Origin: Actinobacteria bacterium OV320
GTDB lineage: Bacteria; Actinomycetota; Actinomycetes; Streptomycetales; Streptomycetaceae
NCBI GenBank assembly: GCA_001298545.1
Contig: LJCX01000029.1
Location: 124,001 to 188,000, forward strand
Length of the DNA stretch: 64,000 nt
Direction of reading: 5' to 3'
Part shown: piece after piece, positions 49,676 through 59,410 of the stretch
Position numbering within the stretch: position 1 is the first letter of the stretch
Layout: the number at the start of each line of letters is the position of its first letter
Notes under the pieces: model-generated
Database searches by the model: none
Seen by the model: only the letters and a program-made list of their open reading frames with translations
What the model was told of the DNA's origin: nothing
Made by a program: the position numbers and the translations under genes

Positions 49676-50974
49676 ATGGTGATCGTCTTCGCCCTGCTCG
49701 CCCTGCTCGCCCTGACCGTGCTGGTCACGGCCAACTGGTACCTGTGGCGGCGGCTGTTCCGCGACACCACCCGCGGCCCCGGCCGGGCGCGCCGCGGTGG
49801 CGCGGTGCTGGTCGCGGGCGGCTGGGCGCTGGCGATCGGCGCCCTGGTCGCCGAACGCACCGGCGCCCCCTTCTGGCTCCAGCGCGCACTGGCCTGGCCG
49901 GGCTTCCTGTGGCTGGCCCTGTCGGTCTACCTGCTGCTGGCCGTGATCGTCGGCGAGGCCGTACGGCCGCTGCTGCGCCGCTTCCTGGAGAAGCGGGCGA
50001 AGCGGGCACTCGCCGAGGCGACCGTCGAGGCACCTGCCGAGGCGACCGTCGAGGCACCCGCGGCGCGCCCCGAGCCCAGCCCGCTCCCGGTCGGCGGGCC
50101 CGCCCTCCGGTCACCGGAGCCCGAGGACCCGGCACCGCCCGTTTCCGCCCCGTCCCGCCGGCTCTTCGTGTCCCGGGTCGTGGCCGGTGCGGCGGCCGCG
50201 GCCGCCGTCGGCACGGTCGGCTACGGCACCTACGGCGTGCTGCGCGGCCCCAGGGTCAAGCGGGTGACGGTGCCCCTGGCCAAGCTCCCGCGCGGCGCCC
50301 ACGGCTACCGGATCGCGGTCGTCAGCGACATCCATCTGGGCCCCGTCCTCGGCCGGGGCTTCGCGCAGAAGGTCGTCGACACGATCAACGCGACGCAGCC
50401 CGACCTGATCGCGGTCGTCGGCGACCTGGTCGACGGCAGCGTGAAGGACCTGGGCCCGGCGGCCGCCCCGCTCGCGCGGCTGAAGGCCCGGCAGGGCAGC
50501 TTCTTCGTCACCGGCAACCACGAGTACTTCTCCGGCGCCGAACAGTGGGTCGAGGAGGTGCGGCGGCTCGGCCTGAACCCGCTGGAGAACGCCCGTACGG
50601 AGCTGCCCTGGTTCGACCTGGCCGGCGTCAACGACATCGCGGGCGAGAGCGAGGGCCAGGGGCCCGACTTCACCGGCGCGCTCGGCGACCGTGACACCAC
50701 GCGCGCGTGCGTGCTCCTCGCCCACCAGCCCGTCCAGATCCACGACGCCGTACGCCACGGCGTCGACCTCCAGCTCTCCGGCCACACGCACGGCGGCCAG
50801 CTGTGGCCCGGCAACCTCCTCGCGGCCGCCGCGAATCCGACCGTGGCGGGGCTGGAGCGCTACGGCGACACCCAGCTCTACGTGTCCCGGGGCGCGGGCG
50901 CCTGGGGCCCGCCCACCCGGGTCGGGGCCCCCTCCGACATCACCGTCGTCGAACTGGCCTCGGCACACGCCTGA
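49676..50974 (+). CDS. Membrane-bound metallophosphoesterase
   Basis: The product has 432 residues. N-terminal membrane helices occupy about residues 1-20, 38-55 and 65-90. A basic stretch then carries a duplicated EATVEAPA peptide. Another hydrophobic segment (about 165-185) precedes the catalytic domain. The calcineurin-like motifs are VVSDIHLGPVLG, VVGDLVDGS, VTGNHEYFSG, LLAHQP and GHTHGGQLWP. It resembles YkuE/YaeI-type phosphodiesterases. The substrate is unknown, and the catalytic face may be outside the cell. It begins two bases after the SCO4848-type stop. Confidence 0.9.
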   Translation: MVIVFALLALLALTVLVTANWYLWRRLFRDTTRGPGRARRGGAVLVAGGWALAIGALVAERTGAPFWLQRALAWPGFLWLALSVYLLLAVIVGEAVRPLLRRFLEKRAKRALAEATVEAPAEATVEAPAARPEPSPLPVGGPALRSPEPEDPAPPVSAPSRRLFVSRVVAGAAAAAAVGTVGYGTYGVLRGPRVKRVTVPLAKLPRGAHGYRIAVVSDIHLGPVLGRGFAQKVVDTINATQPDLIAVVGDLVDGSVKDLGPAAAPLARLKARQGSFFVTGNHEYFSGAEQWVEEVRRLGLNPLENARTELPWFDLAGVNDIAGESEGQGPDFTGALGDRDTTRACVLLAHQPVQIHDAVRHGVDLQLSGHTHGGQLWPGNLLAAAANPTVAGLERYGDTQLYVSRGAGAWGPPTRVGAPSDITVVELASAHA

Positions 50975-51167
50975 CGGCCGGTCAGAAGCCTGTGGAGAGG
51001 CTGTGAAACCCGGTCGAAACAAGGCGTCGGTAAGTTCTTTCCCATCTCGCCAGAATCCTCTTCCCCCTGGCGAAACACGTGTGATTAGGTGAGCCCGCCG
51101 CCAAGGGGAGCGGCACTTTTTCTGTGGACTGGGCCCGTCTGGCGGCCTGGGGAGGCAGGGCATCACC

Positions 51168-52721
51168 ATGCGATCTGTTCGCATGCGGATACTCCTGACG
51201 CTGCTGGTTCTCGCGGTCGTCGGAGTGGGTGGCTGGCAGTTGCTGCCGTCGCAGGACAGCGGGGGCGCGACCATCACGGTCGGCACCACGGACACCGTCA
51301 CCTCGCTCGACCCGGCGGGCGCCTACGACGCCGGATCCTGGGCGCTGTTCAGCAACGTCTTCCAGTCGCTGCTGACCTACGAGCCGGGCGGTGTCTCGCC
51401 CGTACCGGACGCGGCCGAGAGCTGTGCCTTCGACAAGGGCAGCCTCGTCACGTACACCTGCGAACTGCGTGACGACCTCACCTTCGACAGCGGCTCCGCG
51501 GTGACCGCCGAGGACGTGAAGTACTCCTTCGACCGGGTCGAGAAGATCAACTCGGATGTCGGCCCGGCATCCCTGTTCTCGACCCTGAAGTCGGTGGACG
51601 CCAAAGGCCTGAAGGTCACCTTCCACCTGTCGTCGCCGGACGCCACCTTCCCGTTCAAGGTGGCCACCGGAGCCGGCTCGATCGTCGACCACACCCGCTA
51701 CCCGGCGGACGGGCTGCGCGTCGGCAGCAGCGTCGACGGCACCGGACCGTACCGGCTGACCGGGTACACGAAGGGCAAGAAGGTCCTGCTGTCGCCCAAC
51801 TCGCGCTACAAGGGCGCCGTGTCGACCGGCTCCCCGATCGAGTTGCGCTACTACGCGGACCCCCAGGCCCTGGAGAAGGCCTGGAAGGCCAAGCAGGTCA
51901 AGGCCGCCGCCCGGCAGCTGCCGCCCGCGGTGCTGGCCGCCCTCGACACCAGCGACCCCGACCAGCGCGTCTACGAGGCCGACGGCTCCGAGACCCGCAA
52001 CCTGTACTTCGACACCCGCTCCGGTTCACCGCTGCACGAGACGGACGTCCGCAAGGCGGTGGCCTGGCTGATCGACCGCGAGCAGCTGGCGGCGAGCGTG
52101 TACGACGGGACCGTCGACCCGCTGTACTCGCTCATCCCGACCGGCATCACCGGACACACCACCTCCTTCTTCGACAGCTATCCGGACCGGAGCGCCGAGA
52201 AGGCCCGCAAGCTGCTGAAGTCGGCCGGCGTGAGCATCCCGGTGGAGTTCACCTACGGCTACGGCCTGGGCAGCGGCGCCGCGGCGGCCGAGGCCCAGGA
52301 GCTCAAGCGGCAGCTGGAGGCGAGCGGTCTGTTCAAGGTGGACGTCAAGGGTTACGAGTGGACCGACTTCCAGAAGCGGTGGGCCACCGGCAAACTCGAC
52401 GCGTACGCGGTCGGCTGGGTCGCCGACTACCCCGACCCGGACACCTTCGCGGGCCCGCTCGTCGGCACCGACTCCACCATGAACACCGGCTACAGCAGCA
52501 AGGCCGTCGACAAGTACATCGCCGCAAGCCGGCAGTTCGCCGACCGCAGCCGGGCCGCCGGCGACTTCCGCGACCTCCAGCAGGTCATCGCCCAGGACGT
52601 GCCGGCCGTCCCGCTGTGGCAGCGCAAGGAGTACATCGTCACCAGCGCGGACATCGGCGGCGGACAGTTCCTCGCGGACGGCAACGGCGTGTTCCGCCTC
52701 TGGAAACTCGACTGGATCTGA
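51168..52721 (+). CDS. Oligopeptide/nickel-type ABC substrate-binding protein
   Basis: The product has 517 residues and an uncleaved or late-cleaved signal anchor (residues about 7-24) without a lipobox cysteine. The family-5 solute-binding signatures are TSLDPAGAYDAGSWALFSNVFQSLLTYEP, TCELRDDLTFDSGSAVTAEDVKYSFDRV and RNLYFDTRSGSPLHETDVRKAVAWLIDR. GGAGG precedes the ATG. No permease or ATPase genes are adjacent, so it is an orphan binding protein. The ligand is probably a peptide. Confidence 0.9.
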   Translation: MRSVRMRILLTLLVLAVVGVGGWQLLPSQDSGGATITVGTTDTVTSLDPAGAYDAGSWALFSNVFQSLLTYEPGGVSPVPDAAESCAFDKGSLVTYTCELRDDLTFDSGSAVTAEDVKYSFDRVEKINSDVGPASLFSTLKSVDAKGLKVTFHLSSPDATFPFKVATGAGSIVDHTRYPADGLRVGSSVDGTGPYRLTGYTKGKKVLLSPNSRYKGAVSTGSPIELRYYADPQALEKAWKAKQVKAAARQLPPAVLAALDTSDPDQRVYEADGSETRNLYFDTRSGSPLHETDVRKAVAWLIDREQLAASVYDGTVDPLYSLIPTGITGHTTSFFDSYPDRSAEKARKLLKSAGVSIPVEFTYGYGLGSGAAAAEAQELKRQLEASGLFKVDVKGYEWTDFQKRWATGKLDAYAVGWVADYPDPDTFAGPLVGTDSTMNTGYSSKAVDKYIAASRQFADRSRAAGDFRDLQQVIAQDVPAVPLWQRKEYIVTSADIGGGQFLADGNGVFRLWKLDWI

Positions 52722-52843
52722 GCCGAAGTACCCACCCGGCTCGCACACTTGATCCCGTGAGCCGGGCATGCGCCCCCGTCGCACCGGGCAGGCACCCCAA
52801 GCGGCACCATGTGACGGAGGTGTGTACGGGATGAGGAGCAGAC

Positions 52844-53245
52844 GTGCTGAGACGCAACTCCTTCCGGCTGCCCCGGCATCCGGCGTCCGTCGGTCTCGCC
52901 CGGCGCCGGGTACGGGACCATCTCGCGGACTGGGGGCACGGCCCCGACGACCCGGCGCTGGCCGACGCCGTTCTCGTCGTGTCCGAGCTGGCCACCAACG
53001 TCGTGCGCCACGGCCCCCTTCTCGAGCGGGAGTTCGAGGTGGCCGTCACCGCCCTCGGTGACGGTTCCTGCCTGATAGAGGTCTCCGACGAGGGCCGGCT
53101 CGAACCCCGGCCGCGGCCGGTCGGTCAGGTGGAGGAACACGGCCGCGGGCTGCACCTGGTCGAGCACCTCGCCGCCGCGTGGGGCGTGTGGAGCAGAGGC
53201 CGGCACGGCAAGACGGTATGGGCCCTGGTCACGGCCCCCACCTAG
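52844..53245 (+). CDS. Anti-sigma-type histidine kinase-like ATPase
   Basis: The product has 133 residues from a GTG with GAGGAG upstream. It is a single HATPase_c domain of the RsbW/SpoIIAB type: VGLARRRVRDHL, VVSELATNVVRHG (N-box), IEVSDEG (G1) and GRGLHLVEHLAAAWGV (G2). There is no histidine phosphoacceptor or sensor domain. Streptomyces have dozens of such proteins; some bind sigma-B-like factors or anti-anti-sigma factors. No sigma gene is adjacent. It converges on the sensor kinase gene with a 33-base gap. Confidence 0.9.
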   Translation: MLRRNSFRLPRHPASVGLARRRVRDHLADWGHGPDDPALADAVLVVSELATNVVRHGPLLEREFEVAVTALGDGSCLIEVSDEGRLEPRPRPVGQVEEHGRGLHLVEHLAAAWGVWSRGRHGKTVWALVTAPT

Positions 53246-53278
53246 GGCGCTACGGGCCCGCCCCGCGGTGGCCCGCGC

Positions 53279-54754
53279 TCAGCCGCAGGCCTTCGGCCGG
53301 GCCGGCAGCGTCACCGTGACGGCCAGTCCCTCGCCCGGTGCCGTCCGCACGCTCACCTCGCCGCCGTGCGCCTGGACGACCCCCTGCACGATCGCCAGAC
53401 CGAGGCCGCTGCCCGCGCCGCCCCCGGCCCGGAAGAAACGGTCGAAGACCCGCGCCGCGTCCTCCGGTCCCAGCCCCGGCCCCTTGTCCTCGACCGACAG
53501 CCGTACGACCCCGTCCACCCGCTGCACACCGAGCCGCACCGGAACCTCGGCCGAGGTGTGCGTGCGCACGTTGGTGACCAGGTTGCCCAGCACCTGACGC
53601 AGCCCCGACTCGTCGGCCCGCACCAGCACGGCGCCCTCGGCCTCGACCGTCACCGGCCGCCCGGGCTGCTGCGCGCGCAGGTCCTGCGCCGAGTCCCGCA
53701 CCAGACGGCTCACGTCGACGCCCCGCAGCCGCAGTTCGGGCCGCTGGTCGAGGCGGGCCAGGGTGAGCAGTTCGTCGACGAGCCGGCCCATCCGGTCCAC
53801 CTCGCCGTTCATCCGGTCCCAGGCCCGCCGACGCTCCTCCTGCTCGACCAGCATGCCCTGGTCGTACAGCTGGAGGTAGCCGCGGATCGCGGAGAGCGGG
53901 GTGCGCAGTTCGTGCGAGGCGTCGGCCACGAAGCGGCGCAGCTGGGCCGCGCTGTGTTCGCGCGTGCGGTACGCCGTCTCCACCTGGTGGAGCATGGAGT
54001 TCAGGGCGAGCCGCAGCTGTTCGACCTCCTGGGTGGGGTGGTGGCTGGACGGCACGCGCCGGGTCAGGTCCCCCTCGGCGATCGCCGACGACGTCTCCAC
54101 CATGTCCTCCAGCGGCCGCATCCGCTGCCGCACGCTGAACAGGGTCAGACAGGCGAGCAGGGCCAGCAGCAGCGTGCCGACGGCGAGGTCGAGCTTCAGG
54201 GCCTTCGCTATGCCCCGGTGGAGGGCTTCGGTGGAGGTGGCCAGCAGGATGTACGTGCCGTCGGGCAGCCGGGTCGCGGTCGCGCGGTAGGTGTCGCCGT
54301 GCACGGTGACGTCGTGCGGGTCGGCGTCGGCGCTGAGGGCGAGCGGGTCGGACACCGCGTCCGCGAGGCCGCGCTGGGATGCGGTGGGCCGGACGTCGAA
54401 GATGGCGAGGGCGGTGCCCCGGCCGTCGACGGCGGTGAAGATCGAGTCCGGAGCCGGCCGGGTGTCCGTGCCCTGCGGGTCCGTGTTCTGCGTGTCCGTG
54501 TTTTGGGGCACGAGCCGGTCGCTGACCACGCTCAGCACGGACAGCGAGTCGATCTGGCGCAGGGTGAGCTGCGAACTGCCCAGCGAATCACGCATCTTGG
54601 TCAGCTCGGCGTCCACCTGGTCGAGCAGGTAGTGCCGCATCCCCATCAGGCTGACGGCGGTCGCGACGACGATGCCGAGCGCGAGCAGACCCACGTTCGC
54701 CGCCGTCAGCTTGGCACGCAGCGAGTGGATGCCGTGCCGGTGGATCCGCCTCAC
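53279..54754 (-). CDS. Two-component sensor histidine kinase
   Basis: The product has 491 residues. Helices at about 14-38 and 175-200 enclose an extracytoplasmic sensor region, followed by HAMP. The phosphoacceptor histidine is in DASHELRTPLSAIRGYL. The N-box is GNLVTNVRTHT, G1 is VEDKGPGLGPEDAARVFDRF and G2 is GSGLGLAIVQGV. The start overlaps the response regulator stop (ATGA). The pair is divergent from the MMPL transporter gene, which is a plausible target. The signal is unknown. Confidence 0.95.
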   Translation of the reverse strand: MRRIHRHGIHSLRAKLTAANVGLLALGIVVATAVSLMGMRHYLLDQVDAELTKMRDSLGSSQLTLRQIDSLSVLSVVSDRLVPQNTDTQNTDPQGTDTRPAPDSIFTAVDGRGTALAIFDVRPTASQRGLADAVSDPLALSADADPHDVTVHGDTYRATATRLPDGTYILLATSTEALHRGIAKALKLDLAVGTLLLALLACLTLFSVRQRMRPLEDMVETSSAIAEGDLTRRVPSSHHPTQEVEQLRLALNSMLHQVETAYRTREHSAAQLRRFVADASHELRTPLSAIRGYLQLYDQGMLVEQEERRRAWDRMNGEVDRMGRLVDELLTLARLDQRPELRLRGVDVSRLVRDSAQDLRAQQPGRPVTVEAEGAVLVRADESGLRQVLGNLVTNVRTHTSAEVPVRLGVQRVDGVVRLSVEDKGPGLGPEDAARVFDRFFRAGGGAGSGLGLAIVQGVVQAHGGEVSVRTAPGEGLAVTVTLPARPKACG

Positions 54755-55440
54755 GCCAGCCCGTATCCGACGCCCCGCCGGGTGGTGATCACCGGCGGTC
54801 CCAGGACGTCCAGCTTGCGCCGCAGATAGCTGATGTAGGTCTCGACGACCGTCGACTCCGGCGGGGTGTGCTCGTACTGCCAGACATGGCGCAGGAGTTG
54901 TTCCTTGGGCACGATCCGGCCGCCGTTGCGCACCAGGAACCGCAGCAGCGCGTACTCGGTGGGGGTGAGCTCCACCGAGCGGCCCGCGCGGCGCACGCTG
55001 TACGTCGTCTCGTCGAGCTCCAGGTCGCCGTACCGCAGTGGCGGCCGCTGCGGAAGGACGTCGGCCGGGCGGGTACGGCGCAGCACGGCGGTGATGCGGG
55101 CGACGACCACGTCGATGTCGAACGGTTTGGTGATGTAGTCGTCGCCGAAGCCGAGGGCGCCGACGATCTCGGTCGGCGCGTCCCGCGCGGTGAGGAACAC
55201 CAGCGCCAGGTCCGGCCTGCGCGACCGCAGTTCACGCCCCAGGGCCCGGCCGTCGCCGTCCGGCAGCATCACGTCCAGCAGGGCCACGTCGGGCCGGGTG
55301 CGGTCGGCGAGGGCGAGGGCCTCGCGGACGGTGCCCGCCGTCATGACCTCGAAACGGTGGTAGCGCAGGGCGATGGCCAGGACGTCCGCGATGCTCGGTT
55401 CGTCCTCCACGACCAGCACGGTGCCGCAAGCCGTCGTCAT
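54751..55440 (-). CDS. OmpR/PhoB-family response regulator
   Basis: The product has 229 residues. The receiver has the acidic pair VEDEPS, the phosphoryl aspartate in ALLDVMLPDGDG and the conserved lysine in GDDYITKPFD. The C-terminal winged helix contains ELTPTEYALLRFLVRNGGRIVPKEQLLRHVW and VETYISYLRRKLD. It is cotranscribed with the sensor kinase, which it precedes. It sits 158 bases from the divergent MMPL transporter gene and probably controls it. Confidence 0.96.
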   Translation of the reverse strand: MTTACGTVLVVEDEPSIADVLAIALRYHRFEVMTAGTVREALALADRTRPDVALLDVMLPDGDGRALGRELRSRRPDLALVFLTARDAPTEIVGALGFGDDYITKPFDIDVVVARITAVLRRTRPADVLPQRPPLRYGDLELDETTYSVRRAGRSVELTPTEYALLRFLVRNGGRIVPKEQLLRHVWQYEHTPPESTVVETYISYLRRKLDVLGPPVITTRRGVGYGLA

Positions 55441-55598
55441 GCCCCCAGTATCGGCGGACCCACCGACGATCGCGCCGGTTCACGCTTTGGAGTTCCTTGA
55501 GAGTCATGGTCGTCACATGTCCACGCACGCGTGGCGCCACCGATCCTGTTGCCCAGGACCTGGGGGACCGACCGACGATCTGGTGAAGGAGATTGAGC

Positions 55599-58019
55599 GT
55601 GGCGGCATTGGCACGCTGGTGCTATCGGCACCGGCTGGTGGTCCTGTTGCTCTGGGTGGGGGCGCTGTTCGGCCTGGGATTCTCGGCCTCGACGGCGGGC
55701 ACGGACTACGCGAACGTCTTCTCCCTCCCCGACACGGACTCCAAGAAGGCGTACGACCTGATGGAGAAGGCGTTCCCGGCGAGCGCCGGCGACACCGACA
55801 CGGTCGTGTGGAAGGTCGACGAGGGCTCGGTACGGGACCAGGACGTACGGTCCCGGATCCAGCCCGCGCTCGACAGAATCGCGGGCATGAAGGGCGTCGG
55901 CGGGGTCACCGGCCCCTACGCGGCGGACACGGCGGGCGCGGCGCAGATCAGCGGTGACGGGCGGATCGCCTACGCCCAGATCACCTTCACCGAGCAGGCG
56001 AACGCCGTACCGAAGGAACTCGTCCAGGACGTCGTCGACACCGCGCGGGGTGCCGGACAGGACGGCCTGGACGTCGAGGTGGGCGGCCAGGCCGTCCAGC
56101 GGGTGCAGGAACCGCCCACCGGCCTCGCCGAGATGGTCGGCCTCGCGGCGGCGGCGGTGGTCCTGTTCCTGGCCTTCGGCTCGCTGTACGCGATGCTGCT
56201 GCCGCTCGCCGTGGCGGTCTTCGGCGTCGGCATGGGCCTGTTCTCGACCCAGCTGCTCAGCCATGTCACCGACATCCCGGACCTGGCCCCGCTGCTGTCC
56301 TCGCTGATCGGCCTCGGCGTCGGTATCGACTACGCCCTGTTCATCGTCACCCGGCACCGCAAGGGCGTCCTGCGCGGCCTGGACCCGGAGGAGTCGACGG
56401 TCGTCGCCCTCAACACCTCGGGCCGGGCGGTGCTGTTCGCGGGCGGCACGGTGTGCATCGCCCTCGCCGGCATGCTGGTGACGAACCTGCGCTTCCTGGA
56501 CGGCGTCGTCATCGGCACCTCCCTGACGGTCGTGCTGAGCGTCCTCGCCGCGACGACCCTGCTGCCCGCGCTGCTCGGCTTCCTCGGCGCGCGGGTGCTG
56601 AGCCGCAAGCAGCGGCGCGTGCTGGCCGCGACCGGCCCGGAGCCGGAGAGGTCGAGTGGTCCCGCGGCCCGCTGGTCCGTGGGCGTGCAGCGCCGGCCGC
56701 GGACGATCGCCGCGCTCGCGCTGGTCGTCATGGCCGTCCTCGCGCTCCCCGTGCTGTCGCTCCGCCTCGGCGCCACCGACCAGGGCAACGACGACGCCTC
56801 GACCACCACCCGGAAGGCCTACGACCTGCTCGCCGAGGGCTTCGGGCCGGGCTTCAACGGCCCCCTCCAGGTGGTCGTGGACGGCGGTGACGCCACCGCC
56901 CTGACCGCGGGCATCAAGGACACGCCCGGCGTCGCCCAGGCGGCCGCCCTGCCGCCCGCGAGCGGGGTCACGGTCATCCAGGTGGTGCCCACGACCTCCC
57001 CGCAGTCCGCGGAGACGGACACCCTGATCGACCGGCTGCGCGACGACGTCATCCCGGAGGCCGGGGCCCAGGCGCACGTGGGTGGCGTCACGGCGGTGTC
57101 CAAGGACTTCGCCACGGTCACCGGCGACCGTCTGCCGCTCTTCATCGCCACCATCATCGGCCTGGGCTTCCTGCTGCTGCTGGTCGCCTTCCGCTCCCTG
57201 GTGGTGCCGCTGACGGCCGCCGTGATGAACCTGGTCGCGGCCGCGGCCTCCTTCGGTGTCCTCGTCGCGGTCTTCCAGTGGGGCTGGGGCCTCGATCTGC
57301 TCGGCCTCGGCAAGGAGGGGCCGATCAACGCCTTCCTGCCCGTCATCATGCTGTCCCTGCTCTTCGGCCTGTCGATGGACTACCAGGTCTTCCTGGTCAG
57401 CCGGATGCACGAGGAGTGGGTGCACACCAGGGACAACGCGCGAGCGGTCCGGGTGGGCCTCGCGGAGACCAGCCGGGTCATCAACTCCGCGGCCCTGATC
57501 ATGGTCTGCGTCTTCCTCGCCTTCGTGCTCAGCGGCGACTCGGGTGCGGCGATGGCGGGCGTCGGCCTCGCGGCCGCGGTCGCGCTGGACGCGTTCATCC
57601 TGCGTACGGCACTGGTCCCGGCCGCGATGCACCTGCTCGGCGACTCCAACTGGTGGCTGCCCGGGTGGCTGGAGAAGCGGCTGCCGCATCTCGCGGTCGA
57701 GCCCAAGGAGGAGGCGGCGCCGGCGACGGCCGCGGCGGGCGAAGGACCGGCCTCGGTCGTGCACGGCTTCGTCCGGAACACGGCCGGTGAACCGGTCGAG
57801 GACGCGACGGTCACCCTGATGTCGCAGGGCGGACGGGAACTGGACCGCGTGACCTCCCTCGCCGACGGCTCGTACATCCTCTCCGTCCCGGCCCCGGGAA
57901 CGTATCTGCTGGCGACGACGGCCGCGCCGCCCCTGCTGAAGCGTGCCCGGCAGCTGACGGTCGCGGGGGAGCCCCTGGTCTACGACGTGGAGCTGGAGGA
58001 GGCCGCGGAGGTCAGCTGA
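55599..58019 (+). CDS. MMPL-type RND transporter with C-terminal regulatory-like domain
   Basis: The product has 806 residues. The GTG at 55599 follows GAAGGAG (55585-55591). Two repeats of six helices each follow a large external domain; MMPL signatures include LISSLIGLGVGIDYALFIVTRHR-like and FGLSMDYQVFLVSRMHEEW segments. Such proteins export lipids or drugs using the proton gradient. After the last helix (about residue 695) comes a soluble domain (about 722-806) with VVHGFVRNTAGEPVEDATVTLMSQ and ADGSYILSVPAPGTYLL. This is a carboxypeptidase-regulatory-like beta sandwich on the cytoplasmic side. It overlaps the TetR gene end by eight bases. Confidence 0.93.
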   Translation: MAALARWCYRHRLVVLLLWVGALFGLGFSASTAGTDYANVFSLPDTDSKKAYDLMEKAFPASAGDTDTVVWKVDEGSVRDQDVRSRIQPALDRIAGMKGVGGVTGPYAADTAGAAQISGDGRIAYAQITFTEQANAVPKELVQDVVDTARGAGQDGLDVEVGGQAVQRVQEPPTGLAEMVGLAAAAVVLFLAFGSLYAMLLPLAVAVFGVGMGLFSTQLLSHVTDIPDLAPLLSSLIGLGVGIDYALFIVTRHRKGVLRGLDPEESTVVALNTSGRAVLFAGGTVCIALAGMLVTNLRFLDGVVIGTSLTVVLSVLAATTLLPALLGFLGARVLSRKQRRVLAATGPEPERSSGPAARWSVGVQRRPRTIAALALVVMAVLALPVLSLRLGATDQGNDDASTTTRKAYDLLAEGFGPGFNGPLQVVVDGGDATALTAGIKDTPGVAQAAALPPASGVTVIQVVPTTSPQSAETDTLIDRLRDDVIPEAGAQAHVGGVTAVSKDFATVTGDRLPLFIATIIGLGFLLLLVAFRSLVVPLTAAVMNLVAAAASFGVLVAVFQWGWGLDLLGLGKEGPINAFLPVIMLSLLFGLSMDYQVFLVSRMHEEWVHTRDNARAVRVGLAETSRVINSAALIMVCVFLAFVLSGDSGAAMAGVGLAAAVALDAFILRTALVPAAMHLLGDSNWWLPGWLEKRLPHLAVEPKEEAAPATAAAGEGPASVVHGFVRNTAGEPVEDATVTLMSQGGRELDRVTSLADGSYILSVPAPGTYLLATTAAPPLLKRARQLTVAGEPLVYDVELEEAAEVS

Positions 58020-58881
58020 CTCCGTCCGGAGAAGAGCCCGCAGAGCCGGCAGAGCCCTCGGGGCCCGCAGGGCCTTCAGCGCCCGCCTGGCCCGGCGGGC
58101 TCTTCTTCGTGGGGTCCGGCAGGGCGTTGGTCATGCCGGGCAGGAAGTCCGTGAACAGGTCGTGGACCTCGAGGACGAGCGGCCGCAGCACCCGGAACCG
58201 GGCCAGCGCCACGCCCCGCGCGGTGAGGCGCGCGCCCCGGCCGGCCAGCCGGTAGCTGCGCTCGCGCCCCGGCGTACGGTCGTAGATCCAGTACATGACG
58301 AGGCCCATCTGGGAGAGCCACATCAACTCGGGCAGCACCTCGCGCAGCTCCTCGGGAACCTTCGCCTTCGACCCCGCGAGCACCTCCTTGTGGACGGCGA
58401 TGGCCTCCACGCGCGCGTGCTCCGACTCGGCGGAGAAGGGGCTGAGCGGGCTGTCCGGGTCGGCGGCGTTCTTGAAGAACTGGACCGCGAACTCGTGGTA
58501 CGGCTCGGCCACCCCCAGCCAGACCCGCAGCACCCCCGCCAGCCGGGCCTCCAGGCTGCTCTCCCGCGCCAGGACGTCCCGGACGGCCTCCCGGTGCTCG
58601 GCGGCGAGCCGGTCGTAGAAGCCCTGGATCAGGTGCTCCTTGCCGGCGAAGTAGTAGTAGGCGTTGCCGACCGAGACGCCGGCCTCCTGGGCGATGGCCC
58701 GCATCGTCGTCTTGTCGTAGCCGCGCTCCTGGAACAGCCGCATCGCCGTCTCCAGGATCAGAGCGCGGGTCTGCTCGGACTTGGACGTGGGGGCGGCCTC
58801 ATGACGTTCGGCCGCGGAAGCGGCCTCATGGGGCTCGGACGGGGAAGCGGCCTCGGCGGGACCGTCGTTGTTCGCGGGCAC
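58012..58881 (-). CDS. TetR-family repressor
   Basis: The product has 289 residues from the GTG at 58881. An Ala/Glu/Pro-rich tail (about 1-32) contains repeated HEAA units. The HTH (about 36-85) is ALILETAMRLFQERGYDKTTMRAIAQEAGVSVGNAYYYFAGKEHLIQGFYDRL. A long ligand domain and a Gly/Pro-rich C-terminus follow. It is the third gene of an operon (59823 to 58012) whose promoter is bracketed by two matching palindromes, so it probably represses its own operon. It could also control the convergent MMPL gene. Confidence 0.9.
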   Translation of the reverse strand: MPANNDGPAEAASPSEPHEAASAAERHEAAPTSKSEQTRALILETAMRLFQERGYDKTTMRAIAQEAGVSVGNAYYYFAGKEHLIQGFYDRLAAEHREAVRDVLARESSLEARLAGVLRVWLGVAEPYHEFAVQFFKNAADPDSPLSPFSAESEHARVEAIAVHKEVLAGSKAKVPEELREVLPELMWLSQMGLVMYWIYDRTPGRERSYRLAGRGARLTARGVALARFRVLRPLVLEVHDLFTDFLPGMTNALPDPTKKSPPGQAGAEGPAGPEGSAGSAGSSPDGVS

Positions 58882-58891
58882 ATGCACGAGC

Positions 58892-59410
58892 CTAGCCAGT
58901 GGAACAGGTGCCGTCGGCACAGGTGGGCGGGTGGTAGCTCCAGCCCAGCTGCGGGTCGTACGACCAGCCGTCGCCACGGCGGTAGACGCCCCCGCCCCAG
59001 CCCACGGACCGCCCCTGCCCGTCGCGCCACTTGGCGGCGGCGAGAACGGCGCCCCGCGCCAGTTTCGCGCCGGCCGGCGTGCTCAGCCGGTGGGACAGCG
59101 GGCGGTACTCGCGCAGCGCCCACAGGGTGACGATCCAGGCGGCGGCGCCCCGGTAGACCTGGCCGGAGTCGCCGACGACGGTGATCTCGTCGAGGGTCGC
59201 GCGATGGTCGAGGCCGGGGAAGCGGGCGGCCGCCTGCGCGGACCCGGCCGGGACGAACTCCAGCGGCACCAGCTGCGGCTGCCGGCCCAGCCAGTCGCGC
59301 AGGAAGCCGCACAGGGAGCATTCGGCGTCGTGGAGCACGGTGAGCCGGCGGACCGGGACGCGCCGTGCGTCCCGGTCGGCGGCGTCCCGGTCGGCGGCCA
59401 TCGTGTTCAC
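58892..59410 (-). CDS. DCC-family (DUF393) thiol-oxidoreductase-like protein
   Basis: The product has 172 residues from a GTG that overlaps the upstream stop (GTGA). The family motif VLHDAECSLCGFLRDWL provides DxxCxxC. A second pattern, AAAWIVTLWALREYRPLS, is typical of the C-terminal part of the DCC domain. A distinct C-terminus ends in CADGTCSTG, adding two more cysteines. It lies 10 bases before the TetR gene. Redox function is inferred; the family is poorly studied. Confidence 0.85.
   Translation of the reverse strand: MNTMAADRDAADRDARRVPVRRLTVLHDAECSLCGFLRDWLGRQPQLVPLEFVPAGSAQAAARFPGLDHRATLDEITVVGDSGQVYRGAAAWIVTLWALREYRPLSHRLSTPAGAKLARGAVLAAAKWRDGQGRSVGWGGGVYRRGDGWSYDPQLGWSYHPPTCADGTCSTG

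Noticed and set aside
55437..57764. 775-codon minus-strand frame opposite the MMPL gene
   Set aside because: Low-complexity Arg/Asp/Gln shadow in GC-rich DNA; the MMPL protein is clear.
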